Assembly: GCF_004365635.1 (NCBI RefSeq)
Contig: NZ_SOBH01000001.1
Coordinates: 372,001 to 436,000, forward strand
Source: Litoreibacter halocynthiae
GTDB taxonomy: Bacteria > Pseudomonadota > Alphaproteobacteria > Rhodobacterales > Rhodobacteraceae
Direction: 5' to 3'
Length of the DNA stretch: 64,000 nucleotides
The translations under genes and the position numbers were made by a program. Shown here one piece after another: positions 9,595-17,751 of the stretch (its first letter is position 1; every line of letters begins with the position of its first letter). The notes under the pieces were generated by a model. It was not told where the DNA came from. It did no database searches and worked only from the letters and a program-made list of their open reading frames with translations.

Positions 9595-9762
9595 ATGGCG
9601 AAGCCAACCACGATCAAAATCCGCCTGAACTCGTCCGCTGGCACGGGCCACTTTTATGTGACCAAGAAGAACGCCCGCACCATGACCGAGAAGATGGTAG
9701 TGCGCAAATACGACCCAGTTGCGCGCAAGCATGTCGAATACAAAGAAGGCAAGATCAAGTAA
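9595..9762 (+). CDS. rpmG: 50S ribosomal protein L33
   Basis: 55 residues, [16 protein letters not shown] through [10 protein letters not shown], the usual length and pattern for the alphaproteobacterial form, which lacks the zinc-binding cysteines. Ribosome site AGAGGAGAAG precedes the ATG. A rho-independent terminator follows. Confidence 0.97.
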   Translation: MAKPTTIKIRLNSSAGTGHFYVTKKNARTMTEKMVVRKYDPVARKHVEYKEGKIK

Positions 9763-9791
9763 GATCTTACCTGCTTGAAAGACTGAAGAAG

Positions 9792-9815
9792 CCGCGCCTC
9801 CGAGCGCGGTTTTTT
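9792..9815 (+). terminator. Rho-independent terminator of rpmG
   Basis: A six-base GC stem (CCGCGC / GCGCGG, 9792-9797 with 9804-9809) followed by six T residues, about 30 bases after the rpmG stop. Confidence 0.85.
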
Positions 9816-9998
9816 GCTTTTCGGGCATAGGTTTTGCATCGCTAGTGCCTAATAAGTGTTTGGGGGACCGATAGAATTCTCTCTTATAGGGCGCGCGAAC
9901 CTATTCCGTTCCAATGAGCTGAAGTTTTTACTGGGTTTTCCCTTGATGGACTCAGGCAGCACCATTACCCTGCCCACAACATATTGGGGGTGTTTGAC

Positions 9999-10568
9999 GT
10001 GAATAAACTATTACTACTGTCAGTGCTTGGACTTGCGGCTTGTACAGAGGCGCGTGGCGTCCATGGGGATTGGGCGCAGGGGGCTCGCTTTGCGCCAAGC
10101 TCCGCCACAGAGTATCGCGCCCGAGCGCTACGTGGCGAACCCGGGGTCTTTCCAGCACCGAGCGGTTATTCTGTTTACACAGAGCAGCAGCGCATAGCGG
10201 CTGGCGCGGCTTCAAGTGATGGTGTTCTGCGTCAGGGGACCGCATCGTCGCGCACCGGCGAATTCATCACGGCGAATTTTGCAGGGGCATCCGGCGTTGC
10301 TGGAAGTTCCCATCAGGCGAACGCATCTGTTGCTGCGCAGAATGCAGGAACGGGAACACGCGTCACATTGGCTGGCCAGTCTATGGAAGTGGCACAAGTC
10401 GATGTCGGAAGCGCCTCCTACGCAGTTTTCAACCGCACGTCCGGGCGAATGAGCGCGTCAACGGGACCATCGCTTGAGGCCGCTCTACCGCAATTGACGG
10501 GCTGTTCGAAGGCGGCGGGGCCGTTCAATATCGGCACCCAGACGGTCTATGCGCTGACCTGTAGTTAG
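9999..10568 (+). CDS. Lipoprotein of unknown function
   Basis: 189 residues from the GTG at 9999, which has a TTGGGGG ribosome site 8 bases upstream. The signal peptide MNKLLLLSVLGLAAC carries a lipobox with Cys15. The mature part is Ala/Ser/Gly rich and ends in a small two-cysteine segment (LTGCSKAAGPF...YALTCS). I do not recognise a family; such proteins are common as uncharacterised envelope lipoproteins in Rhodobacteraceae. It is a single-gene unit closed by a strong hairpin. Confidence 0.72.
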   Translation: MNKLLLLSVLGLAACTEARGVHGDWAQGARFAPSSATEYRARALRGEPGVFPAPSGYSVYTEQQRIAAGAASSDGVLRQGTASSRTGEFITANFAGASGVAGSSHQANASVAAQNAGTGTRVTLAGQSMEVAQVDVGSASYAVFNRTSGRMSASTGPSLEAALPQLTGCSKAAGPFNIGTQTVYALTCS

Positions 10569-10594
10569 ATTGCATAAACAAAATTGAACAAAAA

Positions 10595-10620
10595 AGGGCC
10601 AGCAAAATGCTGGCCCTTTT
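10595..10620. terminator. Bidirectional terminator hairpin
   Basis: A perfect 10-base stem (AGGGCCAGCA 10595-10604 with TGCTGGCCCT 10608-10617) flanked by A and T runs, between the plus-strand lipoprotein gene and the minus-strand Bax-inhibitor-1 gene. It can serve both. Confidence 0.9.
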
Positions 10621-10641
10621 CGATTTAGAATGGGGAAGCGA

Positions 10642-11367
10642 TTACTCGCGACCACCCATGAACTGAAGCAGGAACATGAACATGTTCAAGAAGTTCAGAT
10701 AGAGGCTCAGCGCACCCATGATCGCGGATTTGGCAAGCCACTCGCTTTCACCGTAGCTGGACATCTGGATGTATTCGTTCTTCAGGCGCTGCGTGTCATA
10801 TGCAGTCAGGCCTGCGAAAATCAGCACACCGATGCTGGAGATCGCGAATTGTACCGCAGAGGACGCCAGGAAGATGTTGACGATTGACGCCAAGATCAGA
10901 CCAATCACACCCATGATCAGGAAGGACCCCCATGCGGAGATGTCTTTCTTGGTGGTGTATCCCCACAGGCTAAGGCCCGCGAAGGCAATGGCGGTGACCA
11001 TAAAGGTCTGCGCGATTGAAATGCCAGTATAGATTGCGAAGATGTAGCTGATCGACAGCCCCATCAGGGCGGAGAAGCCCCAAAACACAAGCTGTGCTGC
11101 GCCTGCGGACAGGCGATTAATCATTGCACCAAATGCAAACACCACTACCAGCGGTGCGAACATTACGACCCAGCGAAGGGGCGTGCCGAAGATGGCAGCC
11201 AACAAAGCTTCGTTGGTGCCGACAGCAAAAGCTACGCCACCAGTGATCAGCATCGCGATCGACATCAGGCCGTAGATTTTGCTCATATGGGCTTTGAGGC
11301 CCGCGTCGATGGCGGCGTTTGCGCGGCTACCTGTGCCGACAGTCCCCATCGTCTCATATTCAGCCAT
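10642..11367 (-). CDS. Bax inhibitor-1 / YccA family membrane protein
   Basis: 241 residues from the ATG at 11367 (MAEYETMGTVGTGS), preceded by GGGAG at good spacing. Seven hydrophobic segments and the family stretch ISSIGVLIFAGLTAYDTQ (about residues 183-200) are visible, followed by LSLYLNFLNMF. The family comprises inner-membrane proteins of the TMBIM type, implicated in calcium leak and in modulating FtsH-type quality control. Specific role unknown. The longer frame upstream lacks similarity. Confidence 0.93.
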   Translation of the reverse strand: MAEYETMGTVGTGSRANAAIDAGLKAHMSKIYGLMSIAMLITGGVAFAVGTNEALLAAIFGTPLRWVVMFAPLVVVFAFGAMINRLSAGAAQLVFWGFSALMGLSISYIFAIYTGISIAQTFMVTAIAFAGLSLWGYTTKKDISAWGSFLIMGVIGLILASIVNIFLASSAVQFAISSIGVLIFAGLTAYDTQRLKNEYIQMSSYGESEWLAKSAIMGALSLYLNFLNMFMFLLQFMGGRE

Positions 11368-11500
11368 GAAAACACTCCCTTTCAGGCAGGTTGATACAGA
11401 GCCAGACATAGTCCGGCAGGTTATGTCCTTAAAGTGGGGCAGGTGGCCCCTGTTTTCAAGCTATTCCGCAGTATTTTGGTCACAAATAATTGTTGGTCCC

Positions 11501-11962
11501 TCAAATAGGCACCGCCGTAGAGTCTTTAAGGTTTTCCATAACGAAGCTGGCCGAGATATCGTGGACCGGAACCATTGAAATCAACCGCTTATAAAATCTG
11601 TCGTAATCTGGGACATCCGCGACCTGAACCCTAAGCACGTAATCCAGATCCCCGCTCATCCGGTGGGCACCGGTGATCTCGGGCAGGGTCTGGACGGCAC
11701 GATCAAACGCCTTGAGCCAGTCGGGGCTGTGATCCGCCGCGCGCATCAGGATGAAGACCAACTGCCCCACCCCCAGTTTTGCCGGATCGACCAAAGCTAC
11801 GCGCGCACGAAGCACGCCAGTTTCCTCCAGCCGTTTGACGCGCCGCCAACATGCATTGCGCGACAGGTGGACGCTTTCTGCCAGCGCATCGACGCTGAGA
11901 GTGGCATCTTTTTGCAGAAGACGCAGGATGGAGCGGTCTGTTTCGTCTATATTATCAGTCAT
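11501..11962 (-). CDS. Lrp/AsnC family transcriptional regulator
   Basis: 153 residues: an N-terminal winged helix-turn-helix (IDETDRSILRLLQKDATLS to NACWRRVKRLEETG, about 5-50) and a C-terminal RAM ligand-binding domain (about 70-145, with GDLDYVLRVQVADVPDYD). Such regulators are octamers or dimers that respond to amino acids. It diverges from the gene at 12067, and an inverted repeat lies between them, so autoregulation is likely. Confidence 0.92.
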   Translation of the reverse strand: MTDNIDETDRSILRLLQKDATLSVDALAESVHLSRNACWRRVKRLEETGVLRARVALVDPAKLGVGQLVFILMRAADHSPDWLKAFDRAVQTLPEITGAHRMSGDLDYVLRVQVADVPDYDRFYKRLISMVPVHDISASFVMENLKDSTAVPI

Positions 11963-11974
11963 AAATGGGATAAT

Positions 11975-12012
11975 ATCTCAATAATTGGCAAATATGCAAT
12001 GATATTTGAGAT
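11975..12012. promoter_or_regulatory. Inverted repeat between lrp-type gene and DUF6356 gene
   Basis: Arms ATCTCAA (11975-11981) and TTGAGAT (12006-12012) are perfect inverted copies 24 bases apart in an AT-rich segment just upstream of the Lrp-type start codon. This is a plausible operator for the regulator, but spacing is wider than a single Lrp site. Confidence 0.4.
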
Positions 12013-12066
12013 GATCATACCCAAGCGATGCAACTAGACTGGCTGAAATCAACCTAGGAGAGGCCG

Positions 12067-12303
12067 ATGTCCGACAGCACCCAAGTTTCGCAAAAGCAAT
12101 CATTCTTCAGCGCCATGCGGTCACATCCCGCCTCGGTCGGGGAAAGTTACTTCGGACATATGCGCTTCGCGCTGCGGTTTGCGGGGCTGCTTTTTGCGGC
12201 GGCTGGGGCCGCGTTGGTACATGCTGTCCTTCCAGCCTTGTTCGAAAGAACGGCCAGTCAGATGATCCGGCGCCTCTACGCGATGATTGAAACCCGTCAC
12301 TGA
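12067..12303 (+). CDS. DUF6356 family small protein
   Basis: 78 residues with the family pattern HPASVGESYFGHMRFAL followed by a hydrophobic segment (about 36-57) and LPALFERTASQMI. A good ribosome site (TAGGAGAGG) precedes the ATG. Probably a small inner-membrane protein; function unknown. It diverges from the Lrp-type gene. Confidence 0.8.
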   Translation: MSDSTQVSQKQSFFSAMRSHPASVGESYFGHMRFALRFAGLLFAAAGAALVHAVLPALFERTASQMIRRLYAMIETRH

Positions 12304-12332
12304 TACGTGGCGGGCAACCGAAGATCTGATAC

Positions 12333-12536
12333 TTATTTCCAGTAAGCAGGCGCGTCCCAAACAGGGCGACGTGCTTCGGCGTCTGCTTCACGGCGGCTCA
12401 AACCGATATCCGCAAGCCGGCTGTCATCAAGTGCCGCCAGAGCGCGGCGCTGTCTGTAGAGGTCAACATACCCCATCAGGCCAGTTTTGCGATGTGCGGG
12501 ACGCGTGTGCGCGGTGGTGCATGTGAAGTCGGTCAT
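12333..12536 (-). CDS. DUF1127 domain protein
   Basis: 67 residues. The C-terminal arginine-rich DUF1127 helix is clear: RRALAALDDSRLADIGLSRR with ADAEARRPVWDAPAYW at the end. DUF1127 proteins in alphaproteobacteria are small, often regulate RNA turnover or phosphate/carbon responses, and some bind RNA. It diverges from the LysR gene at 12660. Confidence 0.88.
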   Translation of the reverse strand: MTDFTCTTAHTRPAHRKTGLMGYVDLYRQRRALAALDDSRLADIGLSRREADAEARRPVWDAPAYWK

Positions 12537-12659
12537 GGGTCTAGCCTTCGTTATGTGTGATGAAAATCCGATTTTGGATCATTTATATTGATCTATATGC
12601 CATGCTGTGGTTCATATGGAAAATGAATGGTTTTGAGATAACACATCACAGGAATTGAT

Positions 12660-13544
12660 ATGGCGCGGAATCTGGACATCACCTCCCTTCGATCCTTTGT
12701 CGCTGTTGCAGATAGCGGCGGAGTCACAAAAGCCGCGGGTTACCTGCACCTGACGCAATCGGCTGTTTCCATGCAGCTCAAGCGCCTAGAGGAGGCTCTT
12801 GATGTCTCGTTACTCGACCGCTCTAACCGCTCCGTTTCACTTACCGCGCAGGGTGAGCAATTGCTGAGCTATGCGCGCCGAATGCTTGCGTTGAATGACG
12901 AGATCTACACACGCCTTACCGCAAAAGAGTATGAGGGCGAAATCGTCCTCGGCGTGCCGCACGACATCATCTATCCCTACATTCCACCAATCCTGCGCGC
13001 CTTCGCGGCAGATTTTCCGCGCGTGCGGATGCGGATGGTGTCAGCGCCAACCAAACGCCTGCGCGAAATGTTCGGGCGTGGTGAATGCGATGTTATCCTG
13101 ACAACCGAGGAACATCCCGGACCGGGTGGCGAGGCTTTGGTCACATTGCCCTTGGTCTGGATCGGAGCGACAGGTGGCTCTGCTTGGAAGCAACGCCCGT
13201 TGCCCGTTGCTTTTTGTAAGAACTGTATTTTCCGGTCTGGCGTCCTGAAACGACTGGATGACGCCGAGATTGATTGGGACATGGTCGTGGATTCCGACCT
13301 CGATAATGCGGTAGAGGCGGTGGTCAGCGCTGATCTGGCCATTCACGCTGCGATCAAGGGTGTCTATCCACGCCAAACGGGGCCCATAGCGCATGACGGT
13401 GTGCTTCCTGATCCGGGGCAATCGCGCATCGTGCTGTATCTTCAGGCGGATGATGACCCGATTTTGACAACGCTGCGCGATATGATCCGCCAAGCCTACC
13501 TATCGGAATGGTCCCCGCAGGAAACCATACAACTCAGGGCGTAA
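12660..13544 (+). CDS. LysR family transcriptional regulator
   Basis: 294 residues. N-terminal helix-turn-helix (about 5-64: ITSLRSFVAVADSGGVTKAAG, LTQSAVSMQLKRLEEAL) and a substrate-binding domain (about 90-290). Its 3' end overlaps the convergent quinone oxidoreductase gene by 11 bases. The divergent DUF1127 gene or genes elsewhere may be its target; effector unknown. Confidence 0.92.
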   Translation: MARNLDITSLRSFVAVADSGGVTKAAGYLHLTQSAVSMQLKRLEEALDVSLLDRSNRSVSLTAQGEQLLSYARRMLALNDEIYTRLTAKEYEGEIVLGVPHDIIYPYIPPILRAFAADFPRVRMRMVSAPTKRLREMFGRGECDVILTTEEHPGPGGEALVTLPLVWIGATGGSAWKQRPLPVAFCKNCIFRSGVLKRLDDAEIDWDMVVDSDLDNAVEAVVSADLAIHAAIKGVYPRQTGPIAHDGVLPDPGQSRIVLYLQADDDPILTTLRDMIRQAYLSEWSPQETIQLRA

Positions 13545-14493
13545 TCACAACTTTACCGGTAGAACGACGCGAGCGAAGCAGCTCAAGTCCTTCGCTTGCC
13601 TGATCCAGAGGCAGAGTGTGACTGATATGCGGATGAAGCTTGCCCTGTGCGTACCACAGCGACAGCTGCTTCAAGCTATCGGTTAAAACCTGTGGTTTGA
13701 AACGCAAATACCCGCCCCAGTAAAAGCCGATGACGTTGATATTTTTCACCAACAGGTGGTTGGCTGCAATCTGTGGAACAGTGCCAGATGCAAAGCCGAT
13801 GGTCAGGACCCGTGCCTCCGGCTTGCAGGCCCGCAGCGCGGCTGTGAACAAGTCACCACCGACCGGATCATAGACCACATCGGCGCCACCCAATGATTTG
13901 ACGGCTTCGCGCAAATCCTCTGATCCTGTGTCGATCACATGGTCCGCACCTGCTTGGCGGCAGACGTCCAACTTGTCTTCTCCACGGGCCGCAGCAATGA
14001 CTTTAGCCCCCATCAATTTGCCCAACTCCACGGCCGTTAGCCCGACACCACCGGCCGCCCCAAGCACCAGAAGCGTTTCGCCCGGTTGAAGCTGCGCACG
14101 GTAGTCGAGGGCGACGTGGGAAGTGGAATACGCGACTTGAAACGCCGCCGCATGTTCAAATGGCATCTCGTCAGGCAAAATTACGCAAAGGTTAGCTGGA
14201 AACGTCCCGAACTCTGCCAAGCCACCATTGCCGCCGAAAACTGCCACACGATCACCAATCGCGGGTGAGGTGACGCCTTCGCCTTGGGCCACAACGGTTC
14301 CGGAAACTTCCATGCCCAAGGTAAAGGGCAGGGGCGGGCGTTCCTGATAGGTTCCTTTCACCATCAGCAAGTCGGCAAAATTCAAGCCACAAGCCTCAAT
14401 TTTCAACAAGACCTCACCTTGGCCGGCTTTGGGCTTCGGGATGTCCTGCAAAACCGGAGGGGTAGCAAATTCTGTGACCTGAAATGCGCGCAT
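13534..14493 (-). CDS. NADPH:quinone oxidoreductase (zinc-independent MDR family)
   Basis: 319 residues. A GroES-like N-terminal domain (MRAFQVTEFATPPVL, ACGLNFADLLMVKG) and a Rossmann domain with GAAGGVGLTAVELGK (about 145-160). The structural and catalytic zinc-ligand cysteines of alcohol dehydrogenases are absent, as expected for quinone reductases of this type. It reduces quinones or enals with NADPH in the cytosol. The stop lies within the 3' end of the convergent LysR gene. Confidence 0.9.
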   Translation of the reverse strand: MRAFQVTEFATPPVLQDIPKPKAGQGEVLLKIEACGLNFADLLMVKGTYQERPPLPFTLGMEVSGTVVAQGEGVTSPAIGDRVAVFGGNGGLAEFGTFPANLCVILPDEMPFEHAAAFQVAYSTSHVALDYRAQLQPGETLLVLGAAGGVGLTAVELGKLMGAKVIAAARGEDKLDVCRQAGADHVIDTGSEDLREAVKSLGGADVVYDPVGGDLFTAALRACKPEARVLTIGFASGTVPQIAANHLLVKNINVIGFYWGGYLRFKPQVLTDSLKQLSLWYAQGKLHPHISHTLPLDQASEGLELLRSRRSTGKVVITP

Positions 14494-14642
14494 CGGGGGC
14501 TCCTGTGTTCGATTCCGCAGAACCTAGCGGGGCTGTGTGCCGGAGGCCATCGGAAATCTGGAGCGGACACATTCCCTAAAATTAATCGTTTATTTGCACA
14601 CTGGGGTTCAGACTGGGGCGAGTAATTCAGAGGAGGTGCGAC

Positions 14643-14999
14643 ATGGCGCATTCGGTTGATATCCACGTGGGCAAGCGCTTGCGCCATCGGCGTTGGATGC
14701 TGGGCATGACGCAAGGCGAATTGGCAAACGCGCTGGGAATTCGGTTCCAGCAAATCCAGAAATACGAATCCGGTGCCAACCGCGTGTCGGCTTCGCGCCT
14801 TTGGGATATCGCGCAGGTGCTGGAGGTGCCTATTGCCTACTTTTTCCAAGGGCTTGAAGGGCATCGCGACGGTTTGCCGGATGAGCTTCTGGAGGCTGAG
14901 ACCCTAATTCAGTTCTACCGCACAATGCCGGACGACGAACGTCGCAGGTTGCGCGAAATGGCAGCTGGCCTTCGGGTGCCAGTATCAGCGTCATCTTGA
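14643..14999 (+). CDS. XRE family helix-turn-helix regulator
   Basis: 118 residues. The HTH_3 domain spans about residues 10-66 (GKRLRHRRWMLGMTQGELANALG, FQQIQKYESGANRVSASRLWDIAQ), followed by a short C-terminal helix region that fits the alphaproteobacterial SocA/CtrA-linked XRE group. Ribosome site AGAGGAGG precedes the ATG. Target unknown. Confidence 0.9.
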   Translation: MAHSVDIHVGKRLRHRRWMLGMTQGELANALGIRFQQIQKYESGANRVSASRLWDIAQVLEVPIAYFFQGLEGHRDGLPDELLEAETLIQFYRTMPDDERRRLREMAAGLRVPVSASS

Positions 15000-15070
15000 T
15001 ACACGCTTGATCCCGTTGCCGAGCCAAGCGACAAGGGTAGCATCAAAAAGCTACGCAGCACGGGGCCGGA

Positions 15071-15868
15071 ATGAACGAGACGTTACAAATTGAGCTAGCG
15101 GCTCTTGCACACAAGCTGGCTGACGCCGCGCGCAACGAGACCCTGCGCTATTTCCGTGGTGGCGGCTTGCAGACATCTAGCAAGCTCACCGACGGTTTCG
15201 ACCCTGTGACGGTTGCTGACCGCGCCGCAGAACAGGCCATGCGCCAACTGATCGAGGCGGAGCGCCCCGACGACGGAATTTTAGGCGAAGAGTTGGGCAA
15301 CAAGGCCAGCACATCAGGATTAACCTGGGTGCTCGACCCGATCGACGGGACGCGAGGATACATTTCCGGCACTCCGACCTGGGGCACATTGATTGGTTTG
15401 CACGACGGGAAACGCGTCGTCTTGGGATTGGTTGATCAGCCCTATATCGGAGAACGCTTTATTGGCGGGCTTGGGCAGGCACAATTTTCCGGCCCCCATG
15501 GGACGGGCATTTTGCAAACCTCGGCGGTCAACGAACTTCAGCAGGCGACGATATTCACGACATTCCCCGAGGTCGGAACCGCGTCCGATGCAAAGGCATT
15601 TCAGGACCTCTCAGGGCAATGCCAACTGGCGCGTTATGGCATGGATTGCTACGCCTATGCGCTGCTTGCAATCGGGCAAATCGATTTGGTGGTCGAAGCG
15701 GGGCTGGCCACTTACGATATTCAAGGACCGCTTGGCGTGGTCGAGGCCGCCGGAGGAGTCGTGACCAATTGGCAAGGTGGGCCCGCCGATCAGGGCGGTC
15801 AGGTGATCGCCGCGGCCAATTCCGAGCTCCATGCCAAGGCGCTTAAGGTGTTAACCAACTATGTCTGA
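15071..15868 (+). CDS. hisN: Inositol monophosphatase-family phosphatase, probable histidinol-phosphatase
   Basis: 265 residues. The metal-dependent phosphatase motifs are present: GEELG (metal Glu, about residues 77-81), WVLDPIDGTRGYISG (about 90-104) and the C-terminal YDIQGPLGVVEAAGG in place of the usual WDxAA. The family includes HisN-type histidinol-phosphate phosphatases and 3'(2'),5'-bisphosphate nucleotidases; sequence resembles the HisN group of alphaproteobacteria, and other his genes occur at 55-59.6 kb. It overlaps the following deaminase gene by 8 bases. Confidence 0.75.
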   Translation: MNETLQIELAALAHKLADAARNETLRYFRGGGLQTSSKLTDGFDPVTVADRAAEQAMRQLIEAERPDDGILGEELGNKASTSGLTWVLDPIDGTRGYISGTPTWGTLIGLHDGKRVVLGLVDQPYIGERFIGGLGQAQFSGPHGTGILQTSAVNELQQATIFTTFPEVGTASDAKAFQDLSGQCQLARYGMDCYAYALLAIGQIDLVVEAGLATYDIQGPLGVVEAAGGVVTNWQGGPADQGGQVIAAANSELHAKALKVLTNYV

Positions 15869-17204
15869 ATTGCTGATCAAGAACGCCCATACAATCCTGA
15901 CAATGGATGATGCGCGTCGCGAGTTGCGCGGCGCAGATGTGTTGATCCGAAATGGTGAAATCGTTGAAACTGGGCAGGGGCTTACGACCGTTGGGCGAAC
16001 AATTACTGCCGATGGTTGCGTTGTCACCCCGGGTTTGGTGAATACGCATCACCATCTCTACCAGACCCTGACCCGCGCCGTGCCAGGCGGTCAGGACGCG
16101 TTGTTGTTCGGGTGGCTGCAAACGCTTTACCCGATCTGGTCGTGTTTCGGGCCTCAGGAAATGTTCACCTCCGCTCAAGCCGGACTGGCAGAACTGGCCT
16201 TGTCGGGTTGCACCATGACATCTGATCATCTGTATTTGTTTCCGAACGGGTCGACCTTGGATGATACAATCGCGGCTGCTCTTGAAGTCGGGCTTCGCTT
16301 CCATCCGACACGTGGTGCGATGAGCATTGGCGAAAGTGACGGCGGCCTGCCCCCCGACACGCTGGTCGAAGCGGAACGCTCTATTCTGGAGGACAGCATT
16401 CGCGTGGTCGACCGGTTCCATGATCCGCGGCCAGAGGCCATGGTGCGGGTCGGTCTTGCACCGTGTTCACCCTTCTCGGTGAGCCGCGAGTTGATGCGTG
16501 ATGCAGCCCTTCTGGCCCGCGACAAGGGCGTGATGCTGCATACCCATTTGGCGGAAAATGACGAGGACATTGCCTACAGCCTCGAGAAATTTGGATGCCG
16601 CCCGGGGCAATACGCCGAAGACCTTGGGTGGGTTGGCGAAGATGTCTGGCATGCACATTGTGTGAAACTCGACAGCGCGGAGATTGATCTATTCGCGCGC
16701 ACCCGCACTGGTGTTGCGCATTGCCCATGCTCCAACTGCCGCCTTGGTTCTGGCATCGCTCCGGTTCGCAATATGCGCGATGCGGGCGTTCGGGTCGGGC
16801 TGGGCGTTGATGGCTCTGCGTCCAACGATGCTGGCAACCTGATCGGTGAGGCCCGTCAGGCCATGTTGTTGCAACGGGTCGCGCGCGGGGCAGATGCCAT
16901 GTCGGCACGCGAGGCCTTGGAAATTGCCACACGTGGTGGTGCGCAGGTCCTTGGCCGCGGGGCGGAGTGCGGGCAAATCCGCACCGGATACCGTGCGGAT
17001 ATTGCGATTTGGGACGTTTCAGGTGTGGAAAGCGCGGGCTCATGGGATCCGGCTGCGTTGCTGCTTGCAGGTCCGACGCGCGTCCGTGATCTGATCGTCG
17101 AGGGTCGCGAAATTATCCGCGATGGCCAGTTTGAGAATTTCGACCTTGCTGCTACGGTGGCAAAACAAAATGTTCTGGCACAAAAGCTGGCAGAGAGAAT
17201 GTGA
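15861..17204 (+). CDS. 8-oxoguanine deaminase-like amidohydrolase
   Basis: 447 residues of the amidohydrolase (AtzA/TrzN-like) family. Metal ligands are visible: HHH in GLVNTHHHLYQTL (about 66-70), His in MLHTHLAEND, His in WHAHCVKLD, and Asp in GLGVDGSASND. The GxPGLVNTHHHLYQ and VAHCPCSNCRLGSG pattern matches 8-oxoguanine deaminases (also active on isocytosine), which convert 8-oxoguanine to urate. It overlaps hisN-like gene by 8 bases. A guanine deaminase gene is nearby at 17752. Confidence 0.82.
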   Translation: MSELLIKNAHTILTMDDARRELRGADVLIRNGEIVETGQGLTTVGRTITADGCVVTPGLVNTHHHLYQTLTRAVPGGQDALLFGWLQTLYPIWSCFGPQEMFTSAQAGLAELALSGCTMTSDHLYLFPNGSTLDDTIAAALEVGLRFHPTRGAMSIGESDGGLPPDTLVEAERSILEDSIRVVDRFHDPRPEAMVRVGLAPCSPFSVSRELMRDAALLARDKGVMLHTHLAENDEDIAYSLEKFGCRPGQYAEDLGWVGEDVWHAHCVKLDSAEIDLFARTRTGVAHCPCSNCRLGSGIAPVRNMRDAGVRVGLGVDGSASNDAGNLIGEARQAMLLQRVARGADAMSAREALEIATRGGAQVLGRGAECGQIRTGYRADIAIWDVSGVESAGSWDPAALLLAGPTRVRDLIVEGREIIRDGQFENFDLAATVAKQNVLAQKLAERM

Positions 17205-17222
17205 TCTAAAAGGGTGTAGAAT

Positions 17223-17717
17223 ATGCTCAGAATGTTCGGAACGACCGCGATAGCAATCGCGTTTCTGACAGCGTGCACCCCAGATGATCCTGTCGCGTCA
17301 TCCCCAGCCGTAGCCACGACTGTCACCTCAGATGCGAATGCGGTCTCGCGTGCTGATGTGGGGGCCTTATTGAACGCAGAACGGGTAAAGAACGGCCTTC
17401 CAGCTTTAAGCCCGAACCCGAAACTTGCCGCTGCCGCACGTGCGCATGCTCAGGACATGTCTCGGAGTGGGTTCTTCGACCATATAGGGTCCGACAAATC
17501 CGCGCCATCCCAAAGGGTTCGCGCCCAAGGTTACCGCTATTGCTATGTGGCTGAGAATATCGCCCAAGGTTGGAAAACGCCTGAGCAGGTTATGCAAGGT
17601 TGGATGGACAGCCCCGGGCATCGCCGCAATAACCTTTCGTCAAAGCCTAGTGAATACGGGGCCGCACGGGCTGCGGGTGACTATTGGGTTCTGGTTTTCG
17701 GACGAGCCGGTTGCTGA
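17223..17717 (+). CDS. CAP-domain (SCP-like) lipoprotein
   Basis: 164 residues. A signal peptide with lipobox (IAFLTAC, Cys18) and a CAP/SCP domain: LLNAERVKNGLPALSPNPKL, AHAQDMSRSGFFDHIG, ENIAQGW, MDSPGHRRNNL. These match the YkwD-type bacterial CAP proteins, which are secreted and of unclear enzymatic function. It follows the deaminase by 18 bases and may be cotranscribed. Confidence 0.88.
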   Translation: MLRMFGTTAIAIAFLTACTPDDPVASSPAVATTVTSDANAVSRADVGALLNAERVKNGLPALSPNPKLAAAARAHAQDMSRSGFFDHIGSDKSAPSQRVRAQGYRYCYVAENIAQGWKTPEQVMQGWMDSPGHRRNNLSSKPSEYGAARAAGDYWVLVFGRAGC

Positions 17718-17751
17718 GAAAACCATCTCGACGCGTTTGTCCGAAAACGGC

